Positions 34,292 to 43,580 of a stretch of 64,000 bases of DNA are shown here, one piece after another. The notes below the pieces were generated by a model. It was not told where the DNA came from, made no database searches, and was given only the letters and a program-made list of their open reading frames with translations. Source of the stretch: Enterovibrio norvegicus_B (GTDB taxonomy: Bacteria; Pseudomonadota; Gammaproteobacteria; Enterobacterales; Vibrionaceae); NCBI RefSeq assembly GCF_002876705.1, contig NZ_MDAG01000057.1, positions 310,001 to 374,000 of the forward strand, read 5' to 3'. Within the stretch, counting starts at the first letter, position 1, and each line of letters opens with the position of its first letter. The position numbers and the translations under genes were made by a program.

Positions 34292-35167
34292 ATGAAATTA
34301 CCGCCGTTATCTGCAATAAAAGCGTTTGAAGCCACAGCGAGGCACCTCTCTTTTTCGAGGGCTGCGGAAGAATTGTTTGTCACGCACGCTGCGGTCAGCC
34401 ATCAAATAAAGAACCTTGAAGAGTGGGTGGGTACAAAATTGTTTATCCGAGAGGGAAGAGGAATACGACTCTCACGATCGGGGGAATTGTTGTACCGGAA
34501 AGTATCGCCGGCACTCTTTGATATCGCAGATGCGTGTCGCACAGTGAAAACGCTCGTGAGCAAAGAATCGCTCACGGTGGGATGTATACCGTCCATTGCT
34601 AACCGTTGGCTTGTACCCAACCTGAATACTTTCACGTCTTCTCACCCCGATCTCGATGTGAAGATTGTCTATGCGACGGTGGATGACACCTTAGGCGATG
34701 ATGAGCTGGATGTGTTGATCACCACAGGGCAAGAAAAAGGTCCCCATGTTGTGTCTAAATGGCTGTTCTCGCGCGCGAACAAACCCGTATGCAGCAACAC
34801 TTTTCTTCAACAACACGGACCGTTAAACGCGCCTGAGCAAATATTAACGGTGCCGCTTATCCATGATGAAAATCGCAAAGGTTGGCAAGAGTGGTTTGAA
34901 GCCGCAAGTGTGCCTTGGACAGCCACCGACAGTTGGCCACTCTTTCAGGATTTCAACTTACTAGCCACTGCCGTGATCGCCGGCCATGGTGTCGCGCTGT
35001 GCCCTGTCGAAGTGTTCCGGCTAGAGATTGAACGTGGTGACTTGATTGTGTTATCGGATATTTCCACGCAGAACGATACAGGGTATTACGCTAGCTATCG
35101 CGAGAACACCAGTGACGTGGCCGTTCAGTTTGTGGAATGGTTTGCGCAGTTTGTTGCTGAGCACTGA
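34292..35167 (+). CDS. LysR-family regulator, GcvA-like
   Basis: 291-residue LysR regulator beginning MKLPPLSAIKAFEATARHLS, typical of the GcvA subgroup, with helix-turn-helix region SFSRAAEELFVTHAAVSHQI. The effector domain has TVGCIPSIANRWLVPNL and AGHGVALCPVEVF. The ATG at 34292 is preferred to the in-frame TTG at 34274 because the subgroup starts this way; the ribosome site is weak. It is divergent from ectC and the NRAMP-like gene, which it probably controls. Confidence 0.85.
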   Translation: MKLPPLSAIKAFEATARHLSFSRAAEELFVTHAAVSHQIKNLEEWVGTKLFIREGRGIRLSRSGELLYRKVSPALFDIADACRTVKTLVSKESLTVGCIPSIANRWLVPNLNTFTSSHPDLDVKIVYATVDDTLGDDELDVLITTGQEKGPHVVSKWLFSRANKPVCSNTFLQQHGPLNAPEQILTVPLIHDENRKGWQEWFEAASVPWTATDSWPLFQDFNLLATAVIAGHGVALCPVEVFRLEIERGDLIVLSDISTQNDTGYYASYRENTSDVAVQFVEWFAQFVAEH

Positions 35168-35355
35168 GAATCGTTACCGTCTGCGAATGGCGATTCTGGC
35201 AAGACGATAAAATCATTGCGAGAGGGTTCGATAGAATGCGTCGATCTAGTTTGTATGCCTTGATGTCGGGGAACTATTGGGCATTGACCTGAATGATGCG
35301 CACAACGTACGCTGACGCATAAGGTTAGAAACAGAATGCTGGTAAGGAACAACGC

Positions 35356-35976
35356 ATGGATCTGCTTTCACTATTACTTTTTGTGCCCGCATGTTTTGCA
35401 TTGAACATGACGCCAGGGCCAAACAATCTACTCGCGATGAATAATGCGCGTTGCTATGGCTTTCGCGCTTCAATGATTGGCAGCTTAGGGCGAATTCTGG
35501 CTTTTTCTGCAATGATTACCCTGACGGCTTCTGGCCTCGCCGTGATCTTGTATGCCTCTGAAACGGTTTTCTTCGCCATTAAACTGTTTGGTGCGCTCTA
35601 TCTTTTCTGGATTGCGTTTCAACTGTGGCGCTCAACCAGCATTCCTGTGACCGATTCTGAACGTCATAAACCGGTAAAAGCGCTGTTCAAGCAAGAGTTG
35701 GCTTTGGCCGCTGGAAATCCAAAAGCAATCTTGATATTCACGGCATTTTTACCGCAATTTGTTGATACTTCTGCAAGCGTGAATACGCAGTTTTTCGTTC
35801 TCGGCGTGACGTTTTTGGGCCTAGAAATCGCGGCCATTGCGATTTATGCCGTGTTTGGCATTTACCTCAGGCAGTGGTTTGAACAGCCTAAAATGGCACG
35901 ATGGTTTAACCGTGGTTGCGCATTTGTTTTAGGGCTTTCCGGTGGGAATTTGCTGTTGATGAATCGACAGTCATGA
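35356..35976 (+). CDS. LysE/RhtB family amino-acid exporter
   Basis: Inner-membrane exporter of 206 residues with about six hydrophobic segments. Family marks are the N-terminal MTPGPNNLLAMNNARCYGFRAS motif region (PGPN), GALYLFWIAFQLW and LAAGNPKAILIFTAFLPQF. RhtB-type members export homoserine, threonine or other amino acids; the substrate here is unknown. A GGAA about ten bases before the ATG serves as ribosome site. It is on the same strand as the preceding LysR gene, but a gap of 188 bases suggests a separate unit. Confidence 0.88.
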   Translation: MDLLSLLLFVPACFALNMTPGPNNLLAMNNARCYGFRASMIGSLGRILAFSAMITLTASGLAVILYASETVFFAIKLFGALYLFWIAFQLWRSTSIPVTDSERHKPVKALFKQELALAAGNPKAILIFTAFLPQFVDTSASVNTQFFVLGVTFLGLEIAAIAIYAVFGIYLRQWFEQPKMARWFNRGCAFVLGLSGGNLLLMNRQS

Positions 35977-35989
35977 TTGTTGTTGAGAG

Positions 35990-36018
35990 TAAAAAGCCAT
36001 CCGTTCGGATGGCTTTTT
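35990..36018. terminator. Bidirectional terminator, LysE exporter/MBL gene
   Basis: Twelve-base perfect stem AAAAAGCCATCC (35991-36002) and GGATGGCTTTTT (36007-36018) with a GTTC loop. Confidence 0.92.
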
Positions 36019-36068
36019 CGTTTCTGGTTTTTGTTTCTGTTTTTTTGTTTTTGGATCGTGGCTATCGA

Positions 36069-37043
36069 CTATTTCGCCGACAAGTCTTTATACGCCGCAG
36101 GCACGTTCAAACCAGGGTGAACCCAATCACGCAGGGCGTAACCTGTAAACTCAGGCAGTTGCACTTTCGCCACGGTTTCTTGGAGTGTTAATCCGTCATC
36201 GATAGCCGTTTGTACTTGTGTTTTTACCGCTTCAAGGTAATCAATGTGCCATTGAATATCGTCAGGCGTCATGGGTGAACCATGGCCTGGAATAACGGTG
36301 GCATCATCAGGCAAGAAAGCGCGAACTTCTTGCAACGACTCAAGCGTTTCCAGCAAATGGCCGCCAAGCAACCAAGGTAGAGAAGGCTTCACGGCCACAA
36401 TTGGGTTACCTGTCCACATGGTTTTTGATTCAGGTTCCCAGATGAACAGATCACCACCGGTTTGAGCGAAACCAAAATCCATGATTTCGACCATCTTGCC
36501 ACCTAGATCGAGGGTGATTTTGCCGCCGTCACCGACAAGAATGTCCGCGTCTGTTGGCAAGACTTCTTCGATACCACGATTTTTACCAAAGTTCTGCATC
36601 ATGAACTGCGTATCGTGTTCAAAATGCTCGTCGATGTAATCTTGTGTTTCTTGGTGTTGAATGATTTTTGTCTCTTTCGGCAAATACATGTTGCCGTAGG
36701 AGTGGTCACCATGAGAACTGGTGTTGACCGCATAAATGATGGGCTTGTTTGCTTCCGCTTTTACCATGCCTTGGACTTGCATGTTCAAACGTTTGTTCAG
36801 CATGGTATCGATGATTAACACGCCTTTATCGCCCACGATGAAACCGCCGCTGGTCGCAACAGGTAGGCCTTTGCTTTCGAGTTCTTTTGCGTCAGAAGGG
36901 TAGTAAGCATAAACGCCGTCATCCAGCTTTTCTGAAATCAGCTGTACTTTGTTTGCATCCCACACTGGTTCGTTGGCTGTCGCCGTTGCTGCACCAAAAG
37001 CGGTGGTGGCGAGGAGAGCTGCAGTGATGATGTTTCTTTTCAT
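36069..37043 (-). CDS. Periplasmic MBL-fold metallo-hydrolase with altered first metal ligand
   Basis: 324-residue protein with a clear Sec signal peptide (MKRNIITAALLATTAFGAAT, cleavage near ATANE). The metallo-beta-lactamase motif is T-S-S-H-G-D-H (NTSSHGDHSYGN) where HxHxDH is usual, so the first His is Ser. The later ligands appear in MDFGFAQTGGDLF, WTGN and VIPGHGSP. This resembles SoxH/quinoprotein-relay MBL proteins rather than beta-lactamases. It is divergent from a LysR gene (37181) that probably regulates it. Confidence 0.85.
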   Translation of the reverse strand: MKRNIITAALLATTAFGAATATANEPVWDANKVQLISEKLDDGVYAYYPSDAKELESKGLPVATSGGFIVGDKGVLIIDTMLNKRLNMQVQGMVKAEANKPIIYAVNTSSHGDHSYGNMYLPKETKIIQHQETQDYIDEHFEHDTQFMMQNFGKNRGIEEVLPTDADILVGDGGKITLDLGGKMVEIMDFGFAQTGGDLFIWEPESKTMWTGNPIVAVKPSLPWLLGGHLLETLESLQEVRAFLPDDATVIPGHGSPMTPDDIQWHIDYLEAVKTQVQTAIDDGLTLQETVAKVQLPEFTGYALRDWVHPGLNVPAAYKDLSAK

Positions 37044-37180
37044 TATTTTATCCGTCCCTTTTGTTTACTTCCTGAACATTCCTTGAAAGTATAAGAATGC
37101 GTAAACGGAGAATAAACTCGAGTTTTGTTAATTAGCTGTTCTTCAATAGAGAACAATCGAGGGAAGGAATCGAAGGGATA

Positions 37181-38089
37181 ATGGATAAGTTCACGAACAT
37201 GGAAACCTTTGTACGCGTGGTGGAGTTTGGCAGCATTAGTGGGGCGGCTGACCACATGGAGATCGCAAAGTCAGCGGTTAGTCGACGCCTGAAAGAACTC
37301 GAGAATTATCTTAACGTGCAGCTTTTTCATCGCACGACACGTTCTATGCATCCCACGGATACGGGTAAATCCTATTACGCTTACTGTCTGCGTATTCTTG
37401 AAGATTTACGGGAAGCCGAACAAGCAACGTCGCAGGCGCATTGCGTATTGCGAGGTTCACTGAAAGTAGCGATGCCTTCGACCTTTGGCGTGATGCACAT
37501 GAGTGCGGCGATTAATGACTTTTTGCTTGAGCACCCACACATTGCGTTCGAATTGGATTTTAATGACAGGCAAGTAGACCTGATTCAAGAAGGGTATGAT
37601 CTCGCGATCCGCATTGCCGATTTACCGGATTCTACGTTGCTTGCTCGTCGAATCGCCTCGGTAAAACATGTTATTTGTGCTAGTCCGTCCTACCTTGAGA
37701 AACACGGAACGCCAACGTGTATTGACGAGCTATCAACGCACCAATGCTTGAGCTACAGTTTGAGCAAAGACACTCAACATTGGCGTGTTCAAACGGCGGA
37801 GGGTGTTCAAAAGAAGGTGAAAATTAACACCGTCATAAAGGCGAGCAGTGGTGAATATTTGGTCTCTGCGGCGGTGGCTGGCTTAGGCATTACGCATTTA
37901 CCTACCTTCGTGGTGTCGGACGCAATAAAACGAGGGGAGCTTGTTCCTATTATGGATGGTTGTGGGTTTAACGCACTGAATGCCTATGCCGTGTATCCGC
38001 AGACCCGTCATCTTTCTCGTCGCGTACGTACCTTTATCGATTTTCTTGCCGATAGATTTTCGGGCACGCCCTATTGGGATGAGGAATAA
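37181..38089 (+). CDS. LysR-family regulator (CrgA/AaeR-like)
   Basis: 302-residue LysR protein starting MDKFTNMETFVRVVEFGSIS, with helix-turn-helix SGAADHMEIAKSAVSRRLKELE and an effector domain with DLAIRIADLPDSTLLARRI, typical of the large subgroup that includes CrgA and DsdC-like regulators. It is divergent from the MBL-fold gene with 137 bases between, and probably controls it. No ligand can be suggested. Confidence 0.87.
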   Translation: MDKFTNMETFVRVVEFGSISGAADHMEIAKSAVSRRLKELENYLNVQLFHRTTRSMHPTDTGKSYYAYCLRILEDLREAEQATSQAHCVLRGSLKVAMPSTFGVMHMSAAINDFLLEHPHIAFELDFNDRQVDLIQEGYDLAIRIADLPDSTLLARRIASVKHVICASPSYLEKHGTPTCIDELSTHQCLSYSLSKDTQHWRVQTAEGVQKKVKINTVIKASSGEYLVSAAVAGLGITHLPTFVVSDAIKRGELVPIMDGCGFNALNAYAVYPQTRHLSRRVRTFIDFLADRFSGTPYWDEE

Positions 38090-38159
38090 CACAACGGACA
38101 TAAATGTTCTTGTCCGTCTGTGTTTATACCCACAGAGGGAATCGTGTGTCCGTTTCGCC

Positions 38160-39026
38160 TTATGGCGTATAAGACAAATCGGGCTCGACGTGAATGTGAA
38201 TGGTATCGCTGTAACGCCCGCCCGCTTTTCTTTCCGTGTTACCAATAATGATTTGGATCGGGAGCGGTGTGCCTTCGGTCGAGACGTTGCTTCGCCATTC
38301 ACTGCTTCCGCCGTCTAAGGCAATCTGTTCACTCGCAATTCGCATCATGTAATCTAAATCCCATTTCGGGTTTTGAGATTGGTGACGCAGTTTTCCATTG
38401 AATTGGGACGCCGCAGAGAGGGTATAAGGGGCGGTACTTTCCACCCAGAGACGCGGTGCATAGTTGATGATCTTGTTCGTTTTTAGCGAGCCGAGATCGA
38501 GGTTGTAATGGCGCTGAGTGAGCCCATAGAATTGTATTCTTGCACTCGGCACGACCTTGGTGGCAATGCGTAATTCCGATTGGTCTTGCTCCATCACGCT
38601 GTTTTCTTGATACAAGGTCGCTTTAAGCATCCCACTGTATTCGGCGGCTTCTAGCCATTGGTTGTTAGGAAAACGAAGCTCAAACACAGTACTTTGCTGA
38701 TGGCTATCAAGCGTGATGCGCCATTTCCCCGCTTCTAATCGTCCTGCCTGAGCGTAATATTCGAAGCGCATTTCCCTATGATTGTTGCTCTTCAATGCAC
38801 TAGCAGCGTCATTCACTTCAATCACAACGTCAAGTGAACAACCTTCTGGGATGTTGGTGGTCAGTTCATACTGTTTTTTGAGCGGGTAACTGGCGGAAGA
38901 GAACACATCGTAAGTATTGGCACTGAGTACCGGTTTGAGATTGAGTATCGAGGCGGTGCATTCCTCGGCAATAGACGCGGGAAGGTAAAGCGCCAACATG
39001 CCTGCCAGCATTGTTTTAATCCACAT
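38160..39026 (-). CDS. Fimbrial tip/minor subunit candidate
   Basis: Last gene of the chaperone-usher operon, 288 residues, with a signal peptide (MWIKTMLAGMLALYLPASIA, then EECTAS). The C-terminal half looks like a pilin domain ending GGRYSDTIHIHVEPDLSYTP, the GxYxDxIxIxV motif of spore-coat-U-type pilins. The N-terminal half (residues 20-160) is a separate beta-rich domain, as expected for a two-domain tip adhesin. Its start overlaps the usher stop by 11 bases. The receptor is unknown. Confidence 0.7.
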   Translation of the reverse strand: MWIKTMLAGMLALYLPASIAEECTASILNLKPVLSANTYDVFSSASYPLKKQYELTTNIPEGCSLDVVIEVNDAASALKSNNHREMRFEYYAQAGRLEAGKWRITLDSHQQSTVFELRFPNNQWLEAAEYSGMLKATLYQENSVMEQDQSELRIATKVVPSARIQFYGLTQRHYNLDLGSLKTNKIINYAPRLWVESTAPYTLSAASQFNGKLRHQSQNPKWDLDYMMRIASEQIALDGGSSEWRSNVSTEGTPLPIQIIIGNTERKAGGRYSDTIHIHVEPDLSYTP

Positions 39027-41496
39027 ACAGTTCTCCTAAGCGAACAAAAGTGTCATCAACACTGTCGATGGATAGGGTCAGTGTTTGTTCCGCGTTGGTT
39101 TTCAATACAAGTTTGTAGTTACCCGGCCGCAGGCCTGAGATGGCAAAACGGCCTTGGCGATTGGTGAAAAAATCTAGCGGGGCAATGTTTTCATCATCGA
39201 GGTAGTAAGCGATTCCTGCCACCAACGCGATGGGTGAAGCGGTGCGCCTGTTGATCAACGTACCCATTGCAGTAATGACGGCATCTGAGCCTATGTTGAG
39301 GGCATAGCCTTGCCGATAGCCGGGATACAACGCGAAGCCACCTTCACCAAGGTCATAACCTGGCGGCAGATTATCAACGTGATAGCTGATGATTTGATCA
39401 CTGTATGTCGCGAGATCGGACACCAGAACATGGCTGCTTCCTTCAAGGAATACCCGCGCAAATTTCTCGTCTTCCGCGGGGTCAACTGCGACGCGATTCT
39501 CTGACAACGTCGAGTGTTTACTGACCACCGCAAAGGCTTCGCCAATTTCTCGTCCAATGGCGAAAGTCGTGCCTGAAAATGCGATGGCACTGGAGATCTC
39601 AACGCGTGTGTTGTGCGTGCGGACATCTTGGTTAATGTCGCTGTAACGTGTGGCATGGTCAATGCTGGCTTGATAGCGATTGCCCGTGTAATCGATCGAC
39701 GCATTGAGATTTGCATCCGTTGATTCCTGGGTTTCAACTGAGGCGAATGCGGATATACCGCCTGTGTTTCCTACTGCATCTTGGTAGCTGACATCTAACC
39801 CTGCATAGCGGTTCTCAGATTGGAGCCGGTTGACAACACGCGTCTTTCTGCCAAGCGGCCAACTTAACGTGAGTGTGCCAGAGAGTTCGTCATCACCGTT
39901 ATCGAAACGCTGGTAGTCAACGCGTGTGCTCCACGTGGCGTCAGTGTCAAAAATAGGGCCTGAAACGCTGGGGCTTGCAGACCAGTAGTTATCATTGTCT
40001 CGGTGGCCTTTGCTGAAGTTGGCGGAAAATGAACCACGGTAAACCGAACTCAATTGAAAGGCGGCAAACACGGACCAAAAGTGCTGCACGCTGTTCAAAG
40101 GTTCTTGGTTTGTAGAGGCATCTCGTACTGTGTCTACATCGTCGGTGCCAGCAAAGTTGGGGCTAAGTTGGTCGTAGAGGATGCTGAATTGGTTAAGCCA
40201 CGTGTGGCTTTCAGGAATATCAGCATCAAAGGCAAAACGAAAGGCATTGCCTGAACCAAAAGAGGGGTGTTCGCTTTGGCTGGCATGAAGTTCTGTTACG
40301 CCTAGTGATGTGGCGAAGAGAACATTTCCGCCATATTGATACACATCGTCGAGCTGTTGGCCGTTAACACCCACCGTTAGCCAAGGCGCAGCACCGAACT
40401 CCACGTTACCCATGATCAGGCGCTTGTCCGTATCGTAACGGAGTCTGTCGCTGTCAAATACGCGTGGCGCGCCGAGCATGAGGGAATATTCAAATTCCCC
40501 TGTGTTTAACAATTCACTGCCCGTTGCAACGGAGAAGTCGATTTCCTCTTTCTGACCGCTCGCATCCGTGATGATGAGCGAGATATTGTTTAGCCCTTGC
40601 GCAATAGGGATATCGTTTAGGTTATACGTCCCGGCGTTTAAGGTGAATCGCTGCACAATGGCGCCATCAATGACCACATCAACACTGGACGTGCGGGTGA
40701 GCGTGAAAGATTGCGCAGCGGTGGGCCTGACATTCTTGGTAGAGATCAGAGAAAAATCACGGGTTAACCCAATGCCAGCGATGTCGGCGCTGCTTTGAAA
40801 CAAGGTGCCATTGTTGAACATGTCACCCAACACTAAGCGTGAGCCGGCGTCAGGAAAGTCGAGATTCAAGCGCGTGCCTTCGCGCAGGTAATGTGTTCCC
40901 AACCCATCAATATCGTCGTACGTGGATTCATATTCCAATGAAAGACGACGGTAGTTCAGTGCGGATTCAAAACGGTGATTCTGGTTGTGCTGTCGGTCGG
41001 TGTCATCATCAACGGATTGGTTTAGCGAATTCGACAATGTCACGTTGAGAAATCCGCTAAACAGCGACGGGGAAATGTAATCGGTGTAAGCCGACACCCG
41101 GCCCATGGAGAGTTGTTGAGTCAGCATTTTGTCATTGGGAATACTGATCACGCACTCAAGAGTGGAAAACTCAAACGTCAGACCCAACCCCATGCGTTCA
41201 AAATTCAGCTGCGATAAGTACTCGCCCTCGGCGTCTGCAGACAGTGCATCGAGAACATCTTCATCCACCAAGGTTTTGAGGACGTCTAAAGTCGCGAGTT
41301 TGGGCAGTAAAATGTCGTCTTTCGCGGTAATGGTGATATCGGTTTCACCAATCACACTGTCACTGATTCGAAGTAACGAGGTCAGCGTAATGTCGCGCCC
41401 TGTTGGGTTGATTTTCTGTTCGGCAAAGGCAACGCTGCTTTGTGCTAGCAAAAGCAGGAACAAAGCATAAAGGGCAATAAACCGTGTTTTCCTCAT
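39016..41496 (-). CDS. Outer-membrane fimbrial usher
   Basis: 826-residue usher with a signal peptide (residues 1-25). An N-terminal chaperone-binding domain precedes a 24-strand beta-barrel region with an inserted plug of about 75 residues (SSVDVVIDGAIVQRFTLNAG, LNDIPIAQGLNNISLIITDASG). C-terminal domains include the carboxypeptidase-regulatory-like segment TNRQGRFAISGLRPGNYKLVLK. It assembles and secretes the fimbrial subunits. Its ATG overlaps the second chaperone stop by four bases. It looks closer to the archaic/alternative usher classes than to FimD, but the class cannot be fixed by eye. Confidence 0.88.
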   Translation of the reverse strand: MRKTRFIALYALFLLLLAQSSVAFAEQKINPTGRDITLTSLLRISDSVIGETDITITAKDDILLPKLATLDVLKTLVDEDVLDALSADAEGEYLSQLNFERMGLGLTFEFSTLECVISIPNDKMLTQQLSMGRVSAYTDYISPSLFSGFLNVTLSNSLNQSVDDDTDRQHNQNHRFESALNYRRLSLEYESTYDDIDGLGTHYLREGTRLNLDFPDAGSRLVLGDMFNNGTLFQSSADIAGIGLTRDFSLISTKNVRPTAAQSFTLTRTSSVDVVIDGAIVQRFTLNAGTYNLNDIPIAQGLNNISLIITDASGQKEEIDFSVATGSELLNTGEFEYSLMLGAPRVFDSDRLRYDTDKRLIMGNVEFGAAPWLTVGVNGQQLDDVYQYGGNVLFATSLGVTELHASQSEHPSFGSGNAFRFAFDADIPESHTWLNQFSILYDQLSPNFAGTDDVDTVRDASTNQEPLNSVQHFWSVFAAFQLSSVYRGSFSANFSKGHRDNDNYWSASPSVSGPIFDTDATWSTRVDYQRFDNGDDELSGTLTLSWPLGRKTRVVNRLQSENRYAGLDVSYQDAVGNTGGISAFASVETQESTDANLNASIDYTGNRYQASIDHATRYSDINQDVRTHNTRVEISSAIAFSGTTFAIGREIGEAFAVVSKHSTLSENRVAVDPAEDEKFARVFLEGSSHVLVSDLATYSDQIISYHVDNLPPGYDLGEGGFALYPGYRQGYALNIGSDAVITAMGTLINRRTASPIALVAGIAYYLDDENIAPLDFFTNRQGRFAISGLRPGNYKLVLKTNAEQTLTLSIDSVDDTFVRLGELYVD

Positions 41497-42209
41497 TGGG
41501 CTTCGCTTTCGTATTCCCCAGTGTGAAGGGATGCAGGCGCTGGAAAAGTAAAGGAACTGAATGGCGGTAAAAAACGCTCTCCAAACACCTGTTCGGGTGC
41601 ATCAATACTTGGGTGCGTATCGTGCAAAAACTGAAGGCGACTCAAGAAGGTGTAGCGGTTACCACGATTGGATACCGTCGCCTCACCATTTGGATCAACG
41701 CTCAAAGAGACTTCGGCACGCTGGGATGGGGAAGAGAGGTGAACTAACGCGTTGTAGTGAATTTCAATGGCGACGCCGGAAGGGGCGTCAGCCATGTCAT
41801 TCTCAAGTGGAGGCTGTGTAAAACGCACAAAAAAACTCTGTGACGCGGGTAAGGTGTTACCGCCTAACCATTGCAACCGAAACACTTGGATACCGCCAGC
41901 AGGCAGCACGGCCGCGGGAGGAAAGATCATCAAGCCTACGTCGTCAGCGTCTTGCGTGTCATACCCACCATTAGCATCAAACACCAACTGACGCAGTGAT
42001 GCTTCAATGGGAATGCTGTGGGTGTTGTGATTTTCCAGACGAATTTGGGCCGTGCTGCGGGTTGAGGCTGACATTTCTAATACAGTAGGAGAAATGGTTA
42101 GCCCGTAAGAAGCACGAACAGAAACAAGCGATACAGCGATAACCCACAGCCAATGGAGCGCTGTTCGGCTAATGGGCAGGGCTGAGGCTGATCGTCGTAT
42201 TGCGTGCAT
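41493..42209 (-). CDS. Periplasmic fimbrial chaperone (second)
   Basis: 238 residues with a long signal peptide ending near VRASYG, then an immunoglobulin-like chaperone domain with LTISPTVLEMSASTRSTAQI, an alternating hydrophobic strand near VFRLQWLGG and FFVRFTQPPLE. It folds and delivers pilin subunits to the usher. The sequence is quite different from the first chaperone, so each may serve different subunits. It overlaps the first chaperone by 41 bases and the usher by four. Confidence 0.8.
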   Translation of the reverse strand: MHAIRRSASALPISRTALHWLWVIAVSLVSVRASYGLTISPTVLEMSASTRSTAQIRLENHNTHSIPIEASLRQLVFDANGGYDTQDADDVGLMIFPPAAVLPAGGIQVFRLQWLGGNTLPASQSFFVRFTQPPLENDMADAPSGVAIEIHYNALVHLSSPSQRAEVSLSVDPNGEATVSNRGNRYTFLSRLQFLHDTHPSIDAPEQVFGERFLPPFSSFTFPAPASLHTGEYESEAQ

Positions 42210-42918
42210 TAAAACCCGTAACTGGCTTCATGGCGAAAATTCGAGAAGAGTGAGGAAGCACCAGTGTGGCGTCGATATAGCTACCAATGTCACTACCTTT
42301 TATGGTGTGCGTCTGCCCGCCATTTTTAAGCGTCCATTTCATCTCGTTCAGTCGGCCATAGCTGTCACCCGAGTTTTTCACCGTGACGGACCAATGCTGC
42401 TTGCCAGAAGAAAGGCCCGTCACCGCAAGGTTGGGATCAGCGTTTTCTGGCTTTACATTCATCAAGGTGTCAAACCGCATCAACAAACCTACGTCTAGGT
42501 CTTGCTCATTGTTTCGTAGAACATTTTGTTGGCGAACAGAAATGCGATAAGCCTGTGATTGCGTAATGTCGGGCGCACCCAAATAGCGAATGGTGACGGA
42601 CTGCGATTTACCGGGTGCGATAACGGCAGTGACGGGAATCACCAATAAATCGTTATCCGCGGGTGTAAGGGTTTCCTCACCGCGTTTATTCATGCTGAGT
42701 TTGAGTGGCACCATTTCGACAGTGAGAGGGAAATCGTTGGTGTTATTGATGCGCATCGATAATTGCGCACGTCTGCCTGTTGGGGTCATCTCCGCAATCA
42801 TGGGTTGAACCTGATAAGCGTAAGACGGAACAATGACCATCATTCCCAGCAGCAGAGAAATACGAGTTATTGCTGCCTGTATAGACGAAATTACCTGTAT
42901 AGACGAAATTACCTGCAT
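42169..42918 (-). CDS. Periplasmic fimbrial chaperone (first), repeat-bearing signal peptide
   Basis: 249-residue PapD-like chaperone with the G1-strand-like SVTIRYLGAPDITQSQAYRI and mature start near YQVQPMIAEM. The signal peptide has an odd n-region, MQVISSIQVISSIQAAITRI, produced by an 18-base tandem repeat that includes the start codon. AAGGAG lies eight to nine bases before the ATG at 42918. It is the first of the two chaperones and follows the major pilin by 53 bases. Confidence 0.82.
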   Translation of the reverse strand: MQVISSIQVISSIQAAITRISLLLGMMVIVPSYAYQVQPMIAEMTPTGRRAQLSMRINNTNDFPLTVEMVPLKLSMNKRGEETLTPADNDLLVIPVTAVIAPGKSQSVTIRYLGAPDITQSQAYRISVRQQNVLRNNEQDLDVGLLMRFDTLMNVKPENADPNLAVTGLSSGKQHWSVTVKNSGDSYGRLNEMKWTLKNGGQTHTIKGSDIGSYIDATLVLPHSSRIFAMKPVTGFNARNTTISLSPAH

Positions 42919-42930
42919 AGACGAAAACTC
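42877..42930. repeat. Three 18-bp tandem repeats over the chaperone start
   Basis: Units at 42877-42894 and 42895-42912 are identical, and the third (42913-42930) differs at five positions. The repeat carries the start codon of the chaperone gene in its third unit and codes in frame for repeated QVISSI. Since 18 is a multiple of three, a change in copy number would lengthen or shorten the signal peptide without shifting the frame. Confidence 0.85.
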
Positions 42931-42971
42931 CTTGCCAATAAAAACGGGAGGCAGAAGCCTCCCATGATTTT

Positions 42972-43457
42972 TTACTGCTGGGCAATCGTGATGGTTAATG
43001 TATCGGAGTAATCACCTGCGTAGGTTGCTGCACCTGTAACGGCAATATCAAGTGCGGCGGTTTCGCCAGTAGCGAGAAGGGATGAGCCCGAATACGCACC
43101 CACTGACGACTTGGACGCGGAAGTGTCGAGCGTAAGGTCTGCTAACGTCGCCATATTCAGTGTGGCTGTGTAGTGCACCACGTCAGTTGATGAATTACTT
43201 TTCATGCCTTCATTCGTGCTTGTGAGGGTCACATTTGCGCCGGAAGAATAATTACATTGTACGGTGAGGCCAGGGATCGATGTGCTAAGCGTTGCACCTG
43301 AATTTAGAATACCTGCTTGATAATTTACAGGGCCTAATCCTGATACTTGGCAGATGGGATCTACGTTACCTTGAATAGCGATTGAAACGGGATCAGCCGA
43401 AACAGATGCAGCGAAGAATGCAGAAGCGGCGATTGAATAGATGCCTAGTTTTTTCAT
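42972..43457 (-). CDS. Major fimbrial subunit, spore-coat-U-like pilin
   Basis: 161 residues from the ATG at 43457 (AAGGA 11 bases upstream), with a signal peptide MKKLGIYSIAASAFFAASVSA. A single Cys pair (DPICQVSGLG and TVQCNYSSG) and the closing GDYSDTLTITIAQQ with its alternating hydrophobic donor strand are pilin hallmarks. The open frame reaches 43487, but the first ten residues precede the signal. It is likely the abundant shaft protein of the operon. Confidence 0.83.
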   Translation of the reverse strand: MKKLGIYSIAASAFFAASVSADPVSIAIQGNVDPICQVSGLGPVNYQAGILNSGATLSTSIPGLTVQCNYSSGANVTLTSTNEGMKSNSSTDVVHYTATLNMATLADLTLDTSASKSSVGAYSGSSLLATGETAALDIAVTGAATYAGDYSDTLTITIAQQ

Positions 43458-43580
43458 GATAATGTCTTCCTTCAATGGGTTGTACACTATTTTTCAGTTT
43501 GTCATTTATGCCGTTGGGAGATAATGCACTTTTAAGGCGTATACGTTTACGATGAAAGTGCTTTTTTATACGGCGATGAT

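Noticed and set aside
37898..38318. Overlapping frames around 37898-38318
   Set aside because: They are shadows of the LysR gene and the fimbrial tip gene in other frames.
42877..42930. 18-bp repeats as a CRISPR array
   Set aside because: The units are directly adjacent without spacers and are part of a coding sequence.
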